This document shows, one piece after another, positions 33,341 through 42,138 of a stretch of 42,320 nucleotides of DNA; within the stretch, counting starts at the first letter, position 1, and the number at the start of each line of letters is the position of its first letter. The stretch is taken from positions 1 through 42,320 of the forward strand of contig NZ_DLHA01000015.1 of assembly GCF_002482975.1 (NCBI RefSeq), read 5' to 3'. The notes beneath the pieces are model-generated. The model had not been told where the DNA came from. It saw nothing but the letters and a program-made list of their open reading frames with translations, and did no database searches. The DNA comes from Flavobacterium sp. UBA7680 (GTDB lineage Bacteria; Bacteroidota; Bacteroidia; Flavobacteriales; Flavobacteriaceae). The position numbers and the translations under genes were made by a program.

Positions 33341-34036
33341 ATGATACAAGTAAATCAACTTTCAAAAAAATATAACGGTACTACAGTTTTAAACATTCAT
33401 AATCTTGAAATTCCAAAAGGACAGAGTTTTGGATTAGTGGGTAACAACGGAGCAGGAAAAACTACTTTTTTTAGTTTGCTTTTAGATTTAATCCAGCCTT
33501 CGACAGGAGATATAAAAAGCAATGATATTCAGGTAAATAAGAGCGAAAACTGGAAATCTTTTACAGGTTCTTTTTTAGATGAAAGTTTCCTGATTGGTTA
33601 TCTGACTCCCGAAGAATATTTTTATTTTATTGGAGATTTACGTCATCAAAATAAAGCCGATATTGATGCATTGTTAGCCAAACATGAAGAATTTTTTAAC
33701 GGAGAAATTTTAAACAACAAAAAATACCTTCGCGATTTATCAAAAGGAAATCAAAAGAAAGTTGGAATTATTGCAACACTTATAGGAAACCCTGAAGTAG
33801 TAATTTTAGATGAACCTTTTGCAAATTTAGACCCAACAACAGTAAGCAGATTAAAGAAAATTATTAAAGAATTAGCTGAAAACCCAAATGTTACCGTTTT
33901 GGTTTCGAGCCATGATTTACAACACACCGTTGAGGTTTGCGATCGAATAGTGGCACTTAATAAAGGTGAAATTGTAAAGGATATTCAAACCTCAGAAGAA
34001 ACCTTACAAGAATTGGAATTGTTTTTTGCGGTATAA
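33341..34036 (+). CDS. ABC transporter ATP-binding protein
   Basis: A 231-residue ABC ATPase with Walker A GNNGAGKTT (34-42), an altered signature LSKGN (133-137) in place of LSGGQ, Walker B VVILDEPFANLDP (153-165) with Glu158, and the switch His191 in SSHDLQ. The LSKGQ/N form is common in two-gene exporters such as CcmA/NatA relatives. It would pair with the DUF5687 permease as a homodimer at the inner membrane. Start ATG 33341. The same strand and the lack of a visible terminator between them support one operon. Substrate unknown. Confidence 0.93.
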   Translation: MIQVNQLSKKYNGTTVLNIHNLEIPKGQSFGLVGNNGAGKTTFFSLLLDLIQPSTGDIKSNDIQVNKSENWKSFTGSFLDESFLIGYLTPEEYFYFIGDLRHQNKADIDALLAKHEEFFNGEILNNKKYLRDLSKGNQKKVGIIATLIGNPEVVILDEPFANLDPTTVSRLKKIIKELAENPNVTVLVSSHDLQHTVEVCDRIVALNKGEIVKDIQTSEETLQELELFFAV

Positions 34037-34125
34037 CCCTCTAAAGTTTCAAAAAAGAAGTGTATTTTTACAAGTCATTATACTAAAAATGCTTTTTAGA
34101 AGTTAATGCTTTAAAATCAGTTCTA

Positions 34126-36738
34126 TTGAAAAAGAATACTCTTAAATATAGTTTTTTTCTCACGTTTTTTCTCCTTTTGATAGCATGTTCTACCAAGAAT
34201 AATACTTTTGTGAACAGAAATTCCCATGCATTAAGTACAAAATATAACATTTTGTACAATGGAGGAATTGGTCTTGACAAAGGACTGCTAGCTATTCAGG
34301 CCAATAATCAGGACAATTTCTGGAAAAGGCTTCCTATTGAAAAAATGCAGTTTGATGAAAATTTTTCGGAAGGATCAAAAACAAAAAATCCTGACTTTGA
34401 AAAAGCAGAAACAAAGGCAACAAAAGCAATTCAAAAACACTCCATGAATATTGGAGGAAGAGAAAGAAACTATCAAATTGACGAAGCATATTTAATGCTT
34501 GGAAAAGCCAGATATTATGATCAGCGTTTTATTCCAGCCTTAGATGCTTTCAATTACATTCTCTACAAATACCCAAACAGCAGTAATATTTATACGGCAA
34601 AAATCTGGCGCGAAAAAACCAATATGCGTTTAGGAAATGATGCGATTGTAGTTAAAAATATCAATCAATTATTAAAGAAAACAGATTTAAATAAACAGAC
34701 ATTTTCTGACGCCAATGCTTTATTGGCGGAAGCTTTTCTGAATTTAGAAGAAAGGGACAGTGCCGTTGCTAAACTTAGAATTGCAGAAGAATTTTCTAGA
34801 ATAAATGAAGACCGTGCCCGTTATAAATTCATCCTGGGGCAGATGTATCAGGAAGTTGGAAACAAAGACAGCGCCACCTATTATTATGATGGCGTTATCG
34901 ACATGAATCGTAAAGCCAACAGAAAATACATGATGCACGCTTACGCAAAAAAAGCGCAGATGTACGATTATGAAAAAGGCAACGATACCATATTTTTAAA
35001 AATCTATAATAAGTTAGTTGCAGATCGTGAAAACAGACCTTATTATGATGTTCTTTTTTATGAAATGGGAGTTTTCTATGATAAAAAGAAAGACAAAGAA
35101 AATGCATTAAAATTCTACAATAAATCGTTAAGAAGAAAATCTACAGATCCTTATTTAACGGCATCGGCTTACCGAAACATTGGAAACATGTATTTTAAAG
35201 ATACAGATTACACGATGGCTGCTAAATATTATGACAGTACATTGACCAAGTTAGACCCAAAAACAAGAGAATTTGTTTTAATCGAGAAAAATAGAAAAAA
35301 CCTTGACAACGTAATTAAATACGAAGGAATTGCAAAACGAAATGACAGTATTATTAAAGTCTACGGATTGCCTGATGCTGACAGAAAAATTTATTTTGAA
35401 AGTTACATTGCTGAACTTAAAAAGAAAGACGAAGCTAAACGAATTATAGCAGAGAAAGAAAAAGAGAAGTTAGCTAATATTGACCGAAATACAAATGCGT
35501 CGAATGCGCCGACAGCAATAAACCCGAATTCATTAGGAAAACCTGCAGATCCTGATGACGGAATTAGACCTCCATCTGGAAATGACGCAACAGCAAGTAC
35601 TTTTTACTTTTACAACCCAACAACAGTTGCCTACGGAAAACTACAGTTTAAAAAAATGTGGGGTAACAGAACGATTGGCGGAAACTGGAGACTGGCTACA
35701 ATAAAATCTGCAAATGATGCAGCAATGCTCAATGACAGTATAAATGAAGTGGAAGCAGCGAAGTTAAAAGATACGGTTGTTATTGAAAAGTATACCACTG
35801 CTTTTTATGAAAAACAACTTCCGAAAACGCAAACTGCAATGGACAGCATTGGTAAAGAACGCAATTTTGCCTATTATCAATTAGGCCTTATATATAAGGA
35901 GAAATTTAAGGAATATAAACTAGCAAGTGATAAACTAGAGCAATTACTTAAAAATAATCCAGAAGAAAAATTAGTGCTTCCATCGAAGTATAATTTGTAT
36001 AAAATATATCAAATTACAGATCCGGAAAAAGCAGCAAGAATTAAATCAGATATAACGACAAATTATCCAACGTCGAGATATGCTCAGATTTTAAACAATA
36101 CAAATGCTGATGATATAGCTTCGCCTGAAAAAGAATACCAAAAATGGTATAAACTATTTCAGGAAGAGAATTTTGATGTTGTGTTAGATAATATTGATAA
36201 TTTAATCAATCAATATTCTGGAGAAGAAATTGTTTCTAAGTTTGAATTATTAAAAGCAAATACTTTAGGAAAAGTCAACGGACTGGATGCTTATAAAAAA
36301 GGTTTAGAAAACGTGGCAGATAATTATCCAAATAGTGAAGAAGGAAAAAAAGCAAGAGAAATTTTGGAGAAAGATGTCCCAGCTTTAGAAAGACTTAATT
36401 TTACAACTGTAGATAATAAAAACTGGAAAATTGTATATCTGGTTTCTAATACGGATACTAAAACAGTTAAAAAAATTGAAGAAGCAATTAGAGTATTTTT
36501 GTTAGTCGAAAATTTTGAAAGATTAACAACGTCTTTTGATAAATACAACAGAACCCAAAGTTTTGTGTCAATTCATGGTTTAAAATCTGAAGCTTATGCC
36601 AGAGATGTGGCAGGAGTTTTGAGAGAAGACGATAAATATAAAATTGCGCATCCGTCAATTATTATATCAGCAGATAATTACAAAGTGGTTCAAATTAAAA
36701 AGAACCTAGACGCCTACCTCGCCCCAAAAACCCCATAA
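34126..36738 (+). CDS. sprE: SprE/PorW-type gliding motility and type 9 secretion lipoprotein
   Basis: This 870-residue lipoprotein matches F. johnsoniae SprE in length and in its N-terminal half (NRNSHALSTKYNILYNGG, QDNFWKRLPIEKMQFDENF, ADPDDGIRPPSGNDATASTF). Such proteins are needed for gliding and type 9 secretion and act in the cell envelope. A lipobox LLLIA-C places the lipidated cysteine at 21. Tetratricopeptide-type helical repeats run from about 110 to 400, with QIDEAYLMLGKARYYDQRFI and AKYYDSTLTKLDPKTREFVL as examples, and again from about 575 to 750. The start codon is TTG at 34126; no ATG would leave the signal sequence complete. The bactofilin gene begins four bases after its stop. 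Confidence 0.88.
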   Translation: MKKNTLKYSFFLTFFLLLIACSTKNNTFVNRNSHALSTKYNILYNGGIGLDKGLLAIQANNQDNFWKRLPIEKMQFDENFSEGSKTKNPDFEKAETKATKAIQKHSMNIGGRERNYQIDEAYLMLGKARYYDQRFIPALDAFNYILYKYPNSSNIYTAKIWREKTNMRLGNDAIVVKNINQLLKKTDLNKQTFSDANALLAEAFLNLEERDSAVAKLRIAEEFSRINEDRARYKFILGQMYQEVGNKDSATYYYDGVIDMNRKANRKYMMHAYAKKAQMYDYEKGNDTIFLKIYNKLVADRENRPYYDVLFYEMGVFYDKKKDKENALKFYNKSLRRKSTDPYLTASAYRNIGNMYFKDTDYTMAAKYYDSTLTKLDPKTREFVLIEKNRKNLDNVIKYEGIAKRNDSIIKVYGLPDADRKIYFESYIAELKKKDEAKRIIAEKEKEKLANIDRNTNASNAPTAINPNSLGKPADPDDGIRPPSGNDATASTFYFYNPTTVAYGKLQFKKMWGNRTIGGNWRLATIKSANDAAMLNDSINEVEAAKLKDTVVIEKYTTAFYEKQLPKTQTAMDSIGKERNFAYYQLGLIYKEKFKEYKLASDKLEQLLKNNPEEKLVLPSKYNLYKIYQITDPEKAARIKSDITTNYPTSRYAQILNNTNADDIASPEKEYQKWYKLFQEENFDVVLDNIDNLINQYSGEEIVSKFELLKANTLGKVNGLDAYKKGLENVADNYPNSEEGKKAREILEKDVPALERLNFTTVDNKNWKIVYLVSNTDTKTVKKIEEAIRVFLLVENFERLTTSFDKYNRTQSFVSIHGLKSEAYARDVAGVLREDDKYKIAHPSIIISADNYKVVQIKKNLDAYLAPKTP

Positions 36739-36742
36739 TATA

Positions 36743-37141
36743 ATGTTTGACAAAGTAAAAAAAAACGGAACAGAACTTTTAGGAAAAACAAACCGAATTG
36801 TTGAAGGAACTTCTATTGTAGGAGATATTGTTTCAAAAGCCGATTTTAGATTAGACGGCGAATTGATTGGAAATTTCACCTCGCAGGGAAAATTAGTGAT
36901 AGGCGCAACAGGCGCAGTAAAAGGAGAAATCATTTGTAATAATGCTGACATTGAAGGAGAATTTCATGGAAAAATTAAAGTTCTTGAAATTCTTAATATC
37001 AAAGCCGCAGCAAAAATTCACGGTGAAGTTGCCGTTGGAAAACTTTCTATAGAACCAGGCGCAGAGTTTACAGCAACTTGTACCATGCTGGCAAATTCAA
37101 ATCCAGTAATTATGTTAGAAGATGGAAAAGGACCCGAATAA
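36743..37141 (+). CDS. Bactofilin (polymer-forming cytoskeletal protein)
   Basis: A 132-residue bactofilin. The central beta-helix domain, about residues 17-110, has the regular hydrophobic/glycine spacing of the family: IVEGTSIVGDIVSKADFRL, DGELIGNFTSQGKLVIGATG, AVKGEIICNNADIEGEFHG and IHGEVAVGKLSIEPGAEF. Bactofilins form membrane-bound filaments that help shape cells or place enzymes. It follows sprE by four bases and its 3' end overlaps the next gene, atpZ, by 20 bases in another frame. This suggests a sprE-bactofilin-atpZ transcript. No transmembrane helix is present. Confidence 0.9.
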   Translation: MFDKVKKNGTELLGKTNRIVEGTSIVGDIVSKADFRLDGELIGNFTSQGKLVIGATGAVKGEIICNNADIEGEFHGKIKVLEILNIKAAAKIHGEVAVGKLSIEPGAEFTATCTMLANSNPVIMLEDGKGPE

Positions 37142-37349
37142 AAAACAAAATAATAAATGGATAGCCCTCATAAATATTCCTATTCAAATGGGGGTTATTA
37201 TTTTTTTGTTTTCTTATTTAGGAACTTGGTTAGACGAAAACCATCCAAGTGAAAAGATATACTATAATAAGGTATTAGTTATGGTTGGAGTTGCAATTGC
37301 ATTATATAATGTAATTCGTCAGGTAAACGAAATCAACAAAACAAAGTAA
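37122..37349 (+). CDS. atpZ: ATP synthase accessory protein AtpZ
   Basis: A 75-residue protein with two membrane helices (about 11-28 ALINIPIQMGVIIFLFSY, and 46-64 YYNKVLVMVGVAIALYNVI), a small AtpZ/AtpI-type family found ahead of F0 genes. The pattern GTWLDENHPSEKIYYNKV between them is characteristic. These proteins aid assembly of the c-ring or Mg2+ transport. The start is placed inside the bactofilin gene, a 20-base overlap. A 57-base gap follows before the DUF6168 gene. Confidence 0.82.
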   Translation: MEKDPNKKQNNKWIALINIPIQMGVIIFLFSYLGTWLDENHPSEKIYYNKVLVMVGVAIALYNVIRQVNEINKTK

Positions 37350-37406
37350 AATAAGTTTTAAAAACGGCTTGAATAAATATTGCATCTTTGCAAAAAATTG
37401 TTCGGA

Positions 37407-37799
37407 ATGTTTTTAAAAAACTACAAACTTATTCTTCATCTGCATATTCTTGCAGTTGCTTCCTATATACTACATAAGGGAGTTTTTTATATTTTTAAAA
37501 TTAATGATCAAAACTTTCATTATAGTATAGAAGTATTGTATTTGATCTTTTTATTTTTTTCTGCTTTACTATTAACACTAACAGTAAAATTCAAAAAAGA
37601 TAAGTTCGACAGCATCGGAATGTTTTTTATGCTTGGAACTTTTATTCAAATGTTTGTGTATTATTTTGTTTTGCGGCCGATTTTATCCGACAAGATTCAC
37701 AACATCCGTGTTGAAAAAATCAATTTTTTTGTAACATTTATTCTCTTTTTGTTATTTCAAACGATTTTAACTGTCCGATTATTAAATGAAAAGCGTTAA
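37407..37799 (+). CDS. DUF6168 membrane protein (AtpI position)
   Basis: A 130-residue protein with four membrane helices (about 6-25, 38-55, 68-86 and 107-124), beginning MFLKNYKLILHLHILAVASY. I recognise it as the family DUF6168, always found in this position in Flavobacteriia between atpZ and atpB, where other bacteria have atpI. A frame extends upstream to a TTG at 37380, but a -7-like CATCTTTG at about 37383-37390 would fall inside that extension, so ATG 37407 is preferred. Role unproven; help with F0 assembly is inferred from location. Confidence 0.72.
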   Translation: MFLKNYKLILHLHILAVASYILHKGVFYIFKINDQNFHYSIEVLYLIFLFFSALLLTLTVKFKKDKFDSIGMFFMLGTFIQMFVYYFVLRPILSDKIHNIRVEKINFFVTFILFLLFQTILTVRLLNEKR

Positions 37800-37847
37800 A
37801 ATGCGGATTCTTTAAAACAAGGTTCAAAAATAATTTTTCATATCCTT

Positions 37848-37875
37848 TTGAATATTAATAAAAAATGTACCTTTG
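37848..37875 (+). promoter_or_regulatory. Promoter of the atpB-led operon
   Basis: TTG (37848-37850), 17 bases, then TACCTTTG (37868-37875). Both elements match the Bacteroidetes consensus TTG-N17-23-TAnnTTTG at the right spacing. Transcription should start about 37880-37885, giving a leader of about 35 bases to ATG 37918. This is the best promoter in the window. Confidence 0.8.
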
Positions 37876-37917
37876 CACCAAATTTTAGAAACATAAAAAA
37901 TAAGAATTTCCACAGAT

Positions 37918-39069
37918 ATGGTGATTTCAAACAAACCACTCAGATTTATTCTTGCAGCTTTTGTAGCTTGTCTTCCACTAATGAGCTTTTCTAATTCAGA
38001 AAAAGACTCGGCGCATGTTCAAACTGAAACAGCTCACGAAGCAGCTTCTGAAGGGCACCATGCAGAACCAACTGATGTAAAATCTAAAATTAAGGCTTTC
38101 ATTGGCCACCACGTTTTGGACTCTCATGATTTTACTTTTACACAAGATGATGAGACTGGTAAATATTATGGTTTTCCATTACCGGTAATTATTTTGGATA
38201 ATGGTCTTCAAATTTTTTCTTCTTCAAAATTTAACCACGGTCATGCAGTAGCAGAATCAAATGGAAATTATTACGTGATTAATCATCATGATGGTAAAAT
38301 CTACAAAACAGATGCTGCCGGAACAATTACTGAAGATGAAAAAACAGGTCATCCTACAAATGTTCGTCCGTTAGACTTCTCAATTACAAAAACAGTACTT
38401 TCTATTTTTGTAGCAGCATTATTAATGTTCTGGTTATTTACAAGCTTAGCAAAATCATATGCTAAAAATGGAGGAATTGCTTCTGGAGCAGGAAGATTTT
38501 TTGAACCGCTTGTAGTTTTTATTCGTGACGAAGTTGCTATTCCTAATATTGGAGAAAAGCACCATAAAAAATACATGAGTTATTTATTGACAATATTTTT
38601 CTTTGTATTGTTTTTAAATATCTTCGGATTAACTCCACTAGGAATTAATGCTACAGGTAACTTAACAATTACATTCTCGTTAGCAATCCTTACTTTCTTA
38701 ATTACAAACCTTACTGCAAATAAAAACTACTGGGGTCACATTTTCTGGATGCCGGGAGTGCCAAAACCAATGAGAATTATTTTGGCTCCAATTGAATTGT
38801 TAGGAGTTTTCATCAAACCATTTTCATTAATGATTCGTTTGTATGCAAATATCTTCGCAGGTCACATTGTATTAATGAGTATCATCGGATTAATGTTTAT
38901 CTTTAAGAGCTGGATTGGAAGCAGTCTATCTTTCGGATTATCATTTGCACTTTCTATACTAGAGATTTTAGTTGCATTTTTACAAGCCTATATTTTTACA
39001 ATGCTGTCTGCACTTTATTTTGGTTCAGCAGTAGAAGAGCACCACCACGAAGAGGAGGGGCACCACTAA
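37918..39069 (+). CDS. atpB: ATP synthase subunit a
   Basis: Subunit a of F0 forms the proton half-channels against the c-ring. The 383 residues begin with a signal-peptide-like segment (FILAAFVACLPLMSFSNSE) and a Bacteroidetes-type periplasmic domain of about 130 residues rich in His, Glu and Asp. The conserved core of five to six helices runs from about 155 on. The proton-handling Arg307 lies in FSLMIRLYANIFAGH. Helix pairs such as LNIFGLTPLGINATGNL also fit. The C-terminus is EEHHHEEEGHH, a short histidine-rich tail. Length is larger than E. coli a (271), the extra being the N-terminal domain. It opens the operon after the promoter at 37848-37875. Confidence 0.93.
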   Translation: MVISNKPLRFILAAFVACLPLMSFSNSEKDSAHVQTETAHEAASEGHHAEPTDVKSKIKAFIGHHVLDSHDFTFTQDDETGKYYGFPLPVIILDNGLQIFSSSKFNHGHAVAESNGNYYVINHHDGKIYKTDAAGTITEDEKTGHPTNVRPLDFSITKTVLSIFVAALLMFWLFTSLAKSYAKNGGIASGAGRFFEPLVVFIRDEVAIPNIGEKHHKKYMSYLLTIFFFVLFLNIFGLTPLGINATGNLTITFSLAILTFLITNLTANKNYWGHIFWMPGVPKPMRIILAPIELLGVFIKPFSLMIRLYANIFAGHIVLMSIIGLMFIFKSWIGSSLSFGLSFALSILEILVAFLQAYIFTMLSALYFGSAVEEHHHEEEGHH

Positions 39070-39150
39070 AAATTAGATTTCAGAGTTTAGATTTCAGATT
39101 ATTTCAATCTAAAAATCTACATTCAAAAATCTAAAATCAAAATTGAATGT
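39070..39150 (+). repeat. AT-rich direct and inverted repeats before atpE
   Basis: Between atpB and atpE the words TTAGATTTCAGA (twice), AATCTAAAAATCTACATTC and AAAAATCTAAAATCAA occur. TTTAGATTTCAGATTATTTC partly pairs with the AATCTAAAAATC text. The motif AATCTAAAATC recurs at 33279-33340. Confidence 0.5.
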
Positions 39151-39172
39151 TTAATTTTTAATATATACATAT

Positions 39173-39364
39173 ATGAACGGTTTAAATTTCATTGGAGCAG
39201 GATTAATCGTAATCGGAGCTGCTTTAGGTATTGGTAGAATTGGTGGTTCAGCAATGGACGCTATCGCTCGTCAACCAGAAGCTTCAGGAAAAATCCAAAC
39301 AGCTATGCTTATTGCTGCTGCACTTATTGAAGGAATTGGTTTCGCTGCGTTATTCGCTGCTTAA
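39173..39364 (+). CDS. atpE: ATP synthase subunit c
   Basis: The c-ring subunit: 63 residues, two membrane helices joined by the polar loop ARQPEASGKIQ (32-42). The proton-carrying carboxylate is Glu53 in AALIEGIGF. In Na+-type rings a Gln sits on helix 1 and a Ser or Thr follows the Glu; here the matching sites are Ile20 and Gly54, so proton coupling is inferred. The protein is short compared with 79 residues in E. coli but normal for Bacteroidetes. A stable hairpin follows at 39376-39414. Confidence 0.96.
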   Translation: MNGLNFIGAGLIVIGAALGIGRIGGSAMDAIARQPEASGKIQTAMLIAAALIEGIGFAALFAA

Positions 39365-39375
39365 TTAAAACACAA

Positions 39376-39414
39376 AAAACAATAGTTGCAACGGTTGGTT
39401 GTAACTATTGTTTT
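39376..39414 (+). repeat. Stable hairpin between atpE and atpF
   Basis: AAAACAATAGTTGCAAC (39376-39392) pairs with GTTGTAACTATTGTTTT (39398-39414), one G-T wobble in 17 pairs. Only four T residues follow, then A-rich text. It may shield atpE mRNA or partly end transcription to raise the ratio of c subunits. Confidence 0.6.
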
Positions 39415-39482
39415 AAAAATAAAACATTAAAATTGCCTTGTGCAGTTAAAAAGACATAATTTAAAATTTATAATCATATATA

Positions 39483-39983
39483 ATGGAAAAGTTAATAAAT
39501 CAGTTTGAGTTCGGTTTGTTCTTTTGGCAGATTCTAATATTTGTTGGATTAATATTTTTATTGAAAAAATTCGCTTGGAAACCAATTCTTGATGCAGTAA
39601 ATGATAGAGAGCAAGGTATTAAAGATGCATTACTTTCTGCTGAAAATGCTAGACAAGAAATGCAAAACTTACAAGCAGACAATCAAAGAATTTTGAACGA
39701 AGCTCGTGCTGAACGTGATGCTATGTTAAAAGAAGCTCGCGAAATGAAAGAGAAAATGATTGCTGATTCTAAAAACGAAGCACAAACGCAAGGTCAAAAA
39801 ATGATCGAGCAGGCTAAAGCGGCTATCGAAAGTGAAAAAAATGCTGCAATGGCAGAATTGAAATCTCAGGTTTCAACTTTATCATTAAGTATTGCTGAAA
39901 AATTATTGAAAGAAGAATTATCTAACAAAGAATCTCAAGCTAAATTAGTAGAGAAAATGTTAGGTGACGTAAAGTTAAACTAA
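39483..39983 (+). CDS. atpF: ATP synthase subunit b
   Basis: A 166-residue protein with one N-terminal helix (about 10-28, FGLFFWQILIFVGLIFLLK), then the KKFAWKPILDAVNDREQGIK motif at about 28-47 and a long, charged coiled coil. It ends LSLSIAEKLLKEELSNKESQ, as in b subunits generally. It holds the stator with subunit delta. Only the b form, no b' copy, is present. It begins 118 bases after atpE, past a hairpin, and ends four bases before atpH. Confidence 0.95.
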   Translation: MEKLINQFEFGLFFWQILIFVGLIFLLKKFAWKPILDAVNDREQGIKDALLSAENARQEMQNLQADNQRILNEARAERDAMLKEAREMKEKMIADSKNEAQTQGQKMIEQAKAAIESEKNAAMAELKSQVSTLSLSIAEKLLKEELSNKESQAKLVEKMLGDVKLN

Positions 39984-39987
39984 GATT

Positions 39988-40521
39988 ATGGCAAGTACAA
40001 GAGCAGCAATTCGTTATGCAAAAGCAATTCTAGACTTAGCAAACTCTAAAGGTGTTGCCGAAGCTGTCAATAACGATATGAAGTCAATTGCTTTGGCAAT
40101 TGAGACAAATGCAGAATTGAGTACCTTTATTCAAAACCCAACTACAAAAGTTGAAGTTAAGGAAAGTGCTCTTTTAGAAGTTTTCGCAAATGTAAATGGC
40201 GTAACCAAAGGTTTATTTCATTTATTATTTGAAAACAAAAGATTTGAAATTCTAAATGCAATTGCATTAGAATACAGCAAACTATTTGATGAAAGTAATG
40301 GTATTGAAGTAGCAAAAGTTACAACTGCAATTCCTATGGATGCTGCATTAGAAGCTAAAGTTTTAGCTAAAATTGCAACTTTGTCAGATAAAAAAATTAC
40401 AATTGAAAATATCGTAGATCCTTCAATCATTGGTGGATTTATTTTAAGAATAGGTGATAATCAATACAATGCATCTGTGTCAAACAGATTACAAGTATTA
40501 AAAAGAGAGTTAAGTAATTAG
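39988..40521 (+). CDS. atpH: ATP synthase subunit delta
   Basis: 177 residues of the stator delta (OSCP) subunit: the helical N-terminal domain (RAAIRYAKAILDLANSKGV), then the FIQNPTTKVEVKESALLEVF segment at about 47-66, and the C-terminal domain with the GGFILRIGDNQYNASVSNRL motif at about 149-168. Residue order and length are typical. It follows atpF by four bases and precedes atpA by 39. Confidence 0.95.
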   Translation: MASTRAAIRYAKAILDLANSKGVAEAVNNDMKSIALAIETNAELSTFIQNPTTKVEVKESALLEVFANVNGVTKGLFHLLFENKRFEILNAIALEYSKLFDESNGIEVAKVTTAIPMDAALEAKVLAKIATLSDKKITIENIVDPSIIGGFILRIGDNQYNASVSNRLQVLKRELSN

Positions 40522-40560
40522 TTTTATTACACATAAAAAGTGTCTAAATTATAAATTAAG

Positions 40561-42138
40561 ATGGCGGAAATCAAACCTGCTGAAATTTCAGCAATATTAA
40601 GAAAGCAAGTAGAAGGTTTTGAATCTGGTGCTACGCTAGAGGAAGTAGGAACAGTACTTCAAGTTGGAGACGGTATTGCTCGTATTTACGGGTTATCGAA
40701 TGTACAATATGGTGAGTTAGTTGAATTTGATAACGGACTTGAAGCTATTGTATTGAACCTTGAAGAAGACAATGTTGGTGTGGTACTTTTAGGACCATCA
40801 ACAGGAATCAAAGAAGGATCAACAGCAAAAAGAACACAACGTATTGCTTCTCTTAAAGTAGGTGAGCAAATGGTAGGACGTGTAGTTAACACTCTTGGTT
40901 TTCCAATTGATGGAAAAGGACCAATTGGTGGGGACTTATACGAAATGCCTTTAGAAAGAAAAGCTCCAGGAGTTATCTTCCGTCAGCCAGTTACTGAGCC
41001 ATTACAAACAGGAGTAAAAGCAGTAGATGCTATGATCCCGGTTGGACGTGGACAACGTGAGCTTGTTATCGGTGACCGTCAAACAGGTAAATCAACTGTT
41101 TGTATCGATACTATCTTAAATCAAAAAGAATTTTACGATGCAGGAAAACCTGTATTCTGTATATATGTTGCAATTGGACAAAAAGCTTCAACTGTAGCAG
41201 GAATCGCAAAAATGTTAGAAGAAAAAGGAGCAATGGCTTATACAGTTATCGTTGCTGCAAATGCTTCTGACCCAGCTCCAATGCAAGTTTATGCTCCTTT
41301 CGCAGGTGCTGCAATTGGAGAATATTTTAGAGATTCAGGTCGTCCGGCACTTATTGTGTATGATGATTTATCTAAACAAGCTGTTGCTTACCGTGAGGTT
41401 TCTCTTTTATTAAGAAGACCACCGGGACGTGAGGCTTACCCTGGAGACGTTTTCTACTTACACTCTCGTTTATTAGAGCGTGCTTGTAAAGTAATTGCTG
41501 ATGATGGAATTGCTAAAAACATGAACGATTTACCAGATTCTATCAAGTCTATCGTAAAAGGTGGTGGTTCATTAACTGCTTTACCAATTATCGAAACTCA
41601 GGCTGGTGACGTTTCTGCATATATCCCAACAAACGTAATCTCGATTACAGATGGTCAGATTTTCCTTGATGGAGATTTGTTCAACTCTGGAGTTCGTCCT
41701 GCTATTAACGTAGGGATCTCTGTATCTCGTGTTGGAGGTAATGCTCAAATTAAATCAATGAAAAAAGTTTCAGGAACTTTAAAATTAGACCAGGCTCAAT
41801 TCCGTGAATTAGAAGCTTTCGCTAAATTTGGTTCTGACTTGGATTCAGTTACATTAAACGTAATTGAAAAAGGAAGAAGAAACGTTGAAATCTTGAAACA
41901 AGGTTTAAATGATCCTTATCCTGTTGAAAACCAAGTTGCTATTATTTACGCTGGTTCTAAAAACTTATTGAAAAGTGTTCCTGTAAATAAAGTAAAAGAA
42001 TTTGAAGCTGATTTCTTAGCTTACTTAAACAGCAAACATAAAGATACGCTTAACGCGTTGAAAGCTGGTAAGTTAGATGACAACATTACTGATGTTATCG
42101 AAAAAGCAGCAAAAGAAATTTCAGCAAAATATATCTAA
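40561..42138 (+). CDS. atpA: ATP synthase subunit alpha
   Basis: A 525-residue non-catalytic alpha subunit of F1. The N-terminal beta-barrel has the family text VGDGIARIYGLSNVQYGELV. The P-loop GDRQTGKST lies at 171-179, and REVSLLLRRPPGREAYPGDV lies near 280-299. The arginine that reaches into the catalytic site is Arg390 in ISVSRVGGNAQIKSM. Length is close to that of E. coli alpha (513). The C-terminal bundle ends ISAKYI. It is followed by 91 bases with a long inverted repeat before atpG. Confidence 0.97.
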   Translation: MAEIKPAEISAILRKQVEGFESGATLEEVGTVLQVGDGIARIYGLSNVQYGELVEFDNGLEAIVLNLEEDNVGVVLLGPSTGIKEGSTAKRTQRIASLKVGEQMVGRVVNTLGFPIDGKGPIGGDLYEMPLERKAPGVIFRQPVTEPLQTGVKAVDAMIPVGRGQRELVIGDRQTGKSTVCIDTILNQKEFYDAGKPVFCIYVAIGQKASTVAGIAKMLEEKGAMAYTVIVAANASDPAPMQVYAPFAGAAIGEYFRDSGRPALIVYDDLSKQAVAYREVSLLLRRPPGREAYPGDVFYLHSRLLERACKVIADDGIAKNMNDLPDSIKSIVKGGGSLTALPIIETQAGDVSAYIPTNVISITDGQIFLDGDLFNSGVRPAINVGISVSRVGGNAQIKSMKKVSGTLKLDQAQFRELEAFAKFGSDLDSVTLNVIEKGRRNVEILKQGLNDPYPVENQVAIIYAGSKNLLKSVPVNKVKEFEADFLAYLNSKHKDTLNALKAGKLDDNITDVIEKAAKEISAKYI

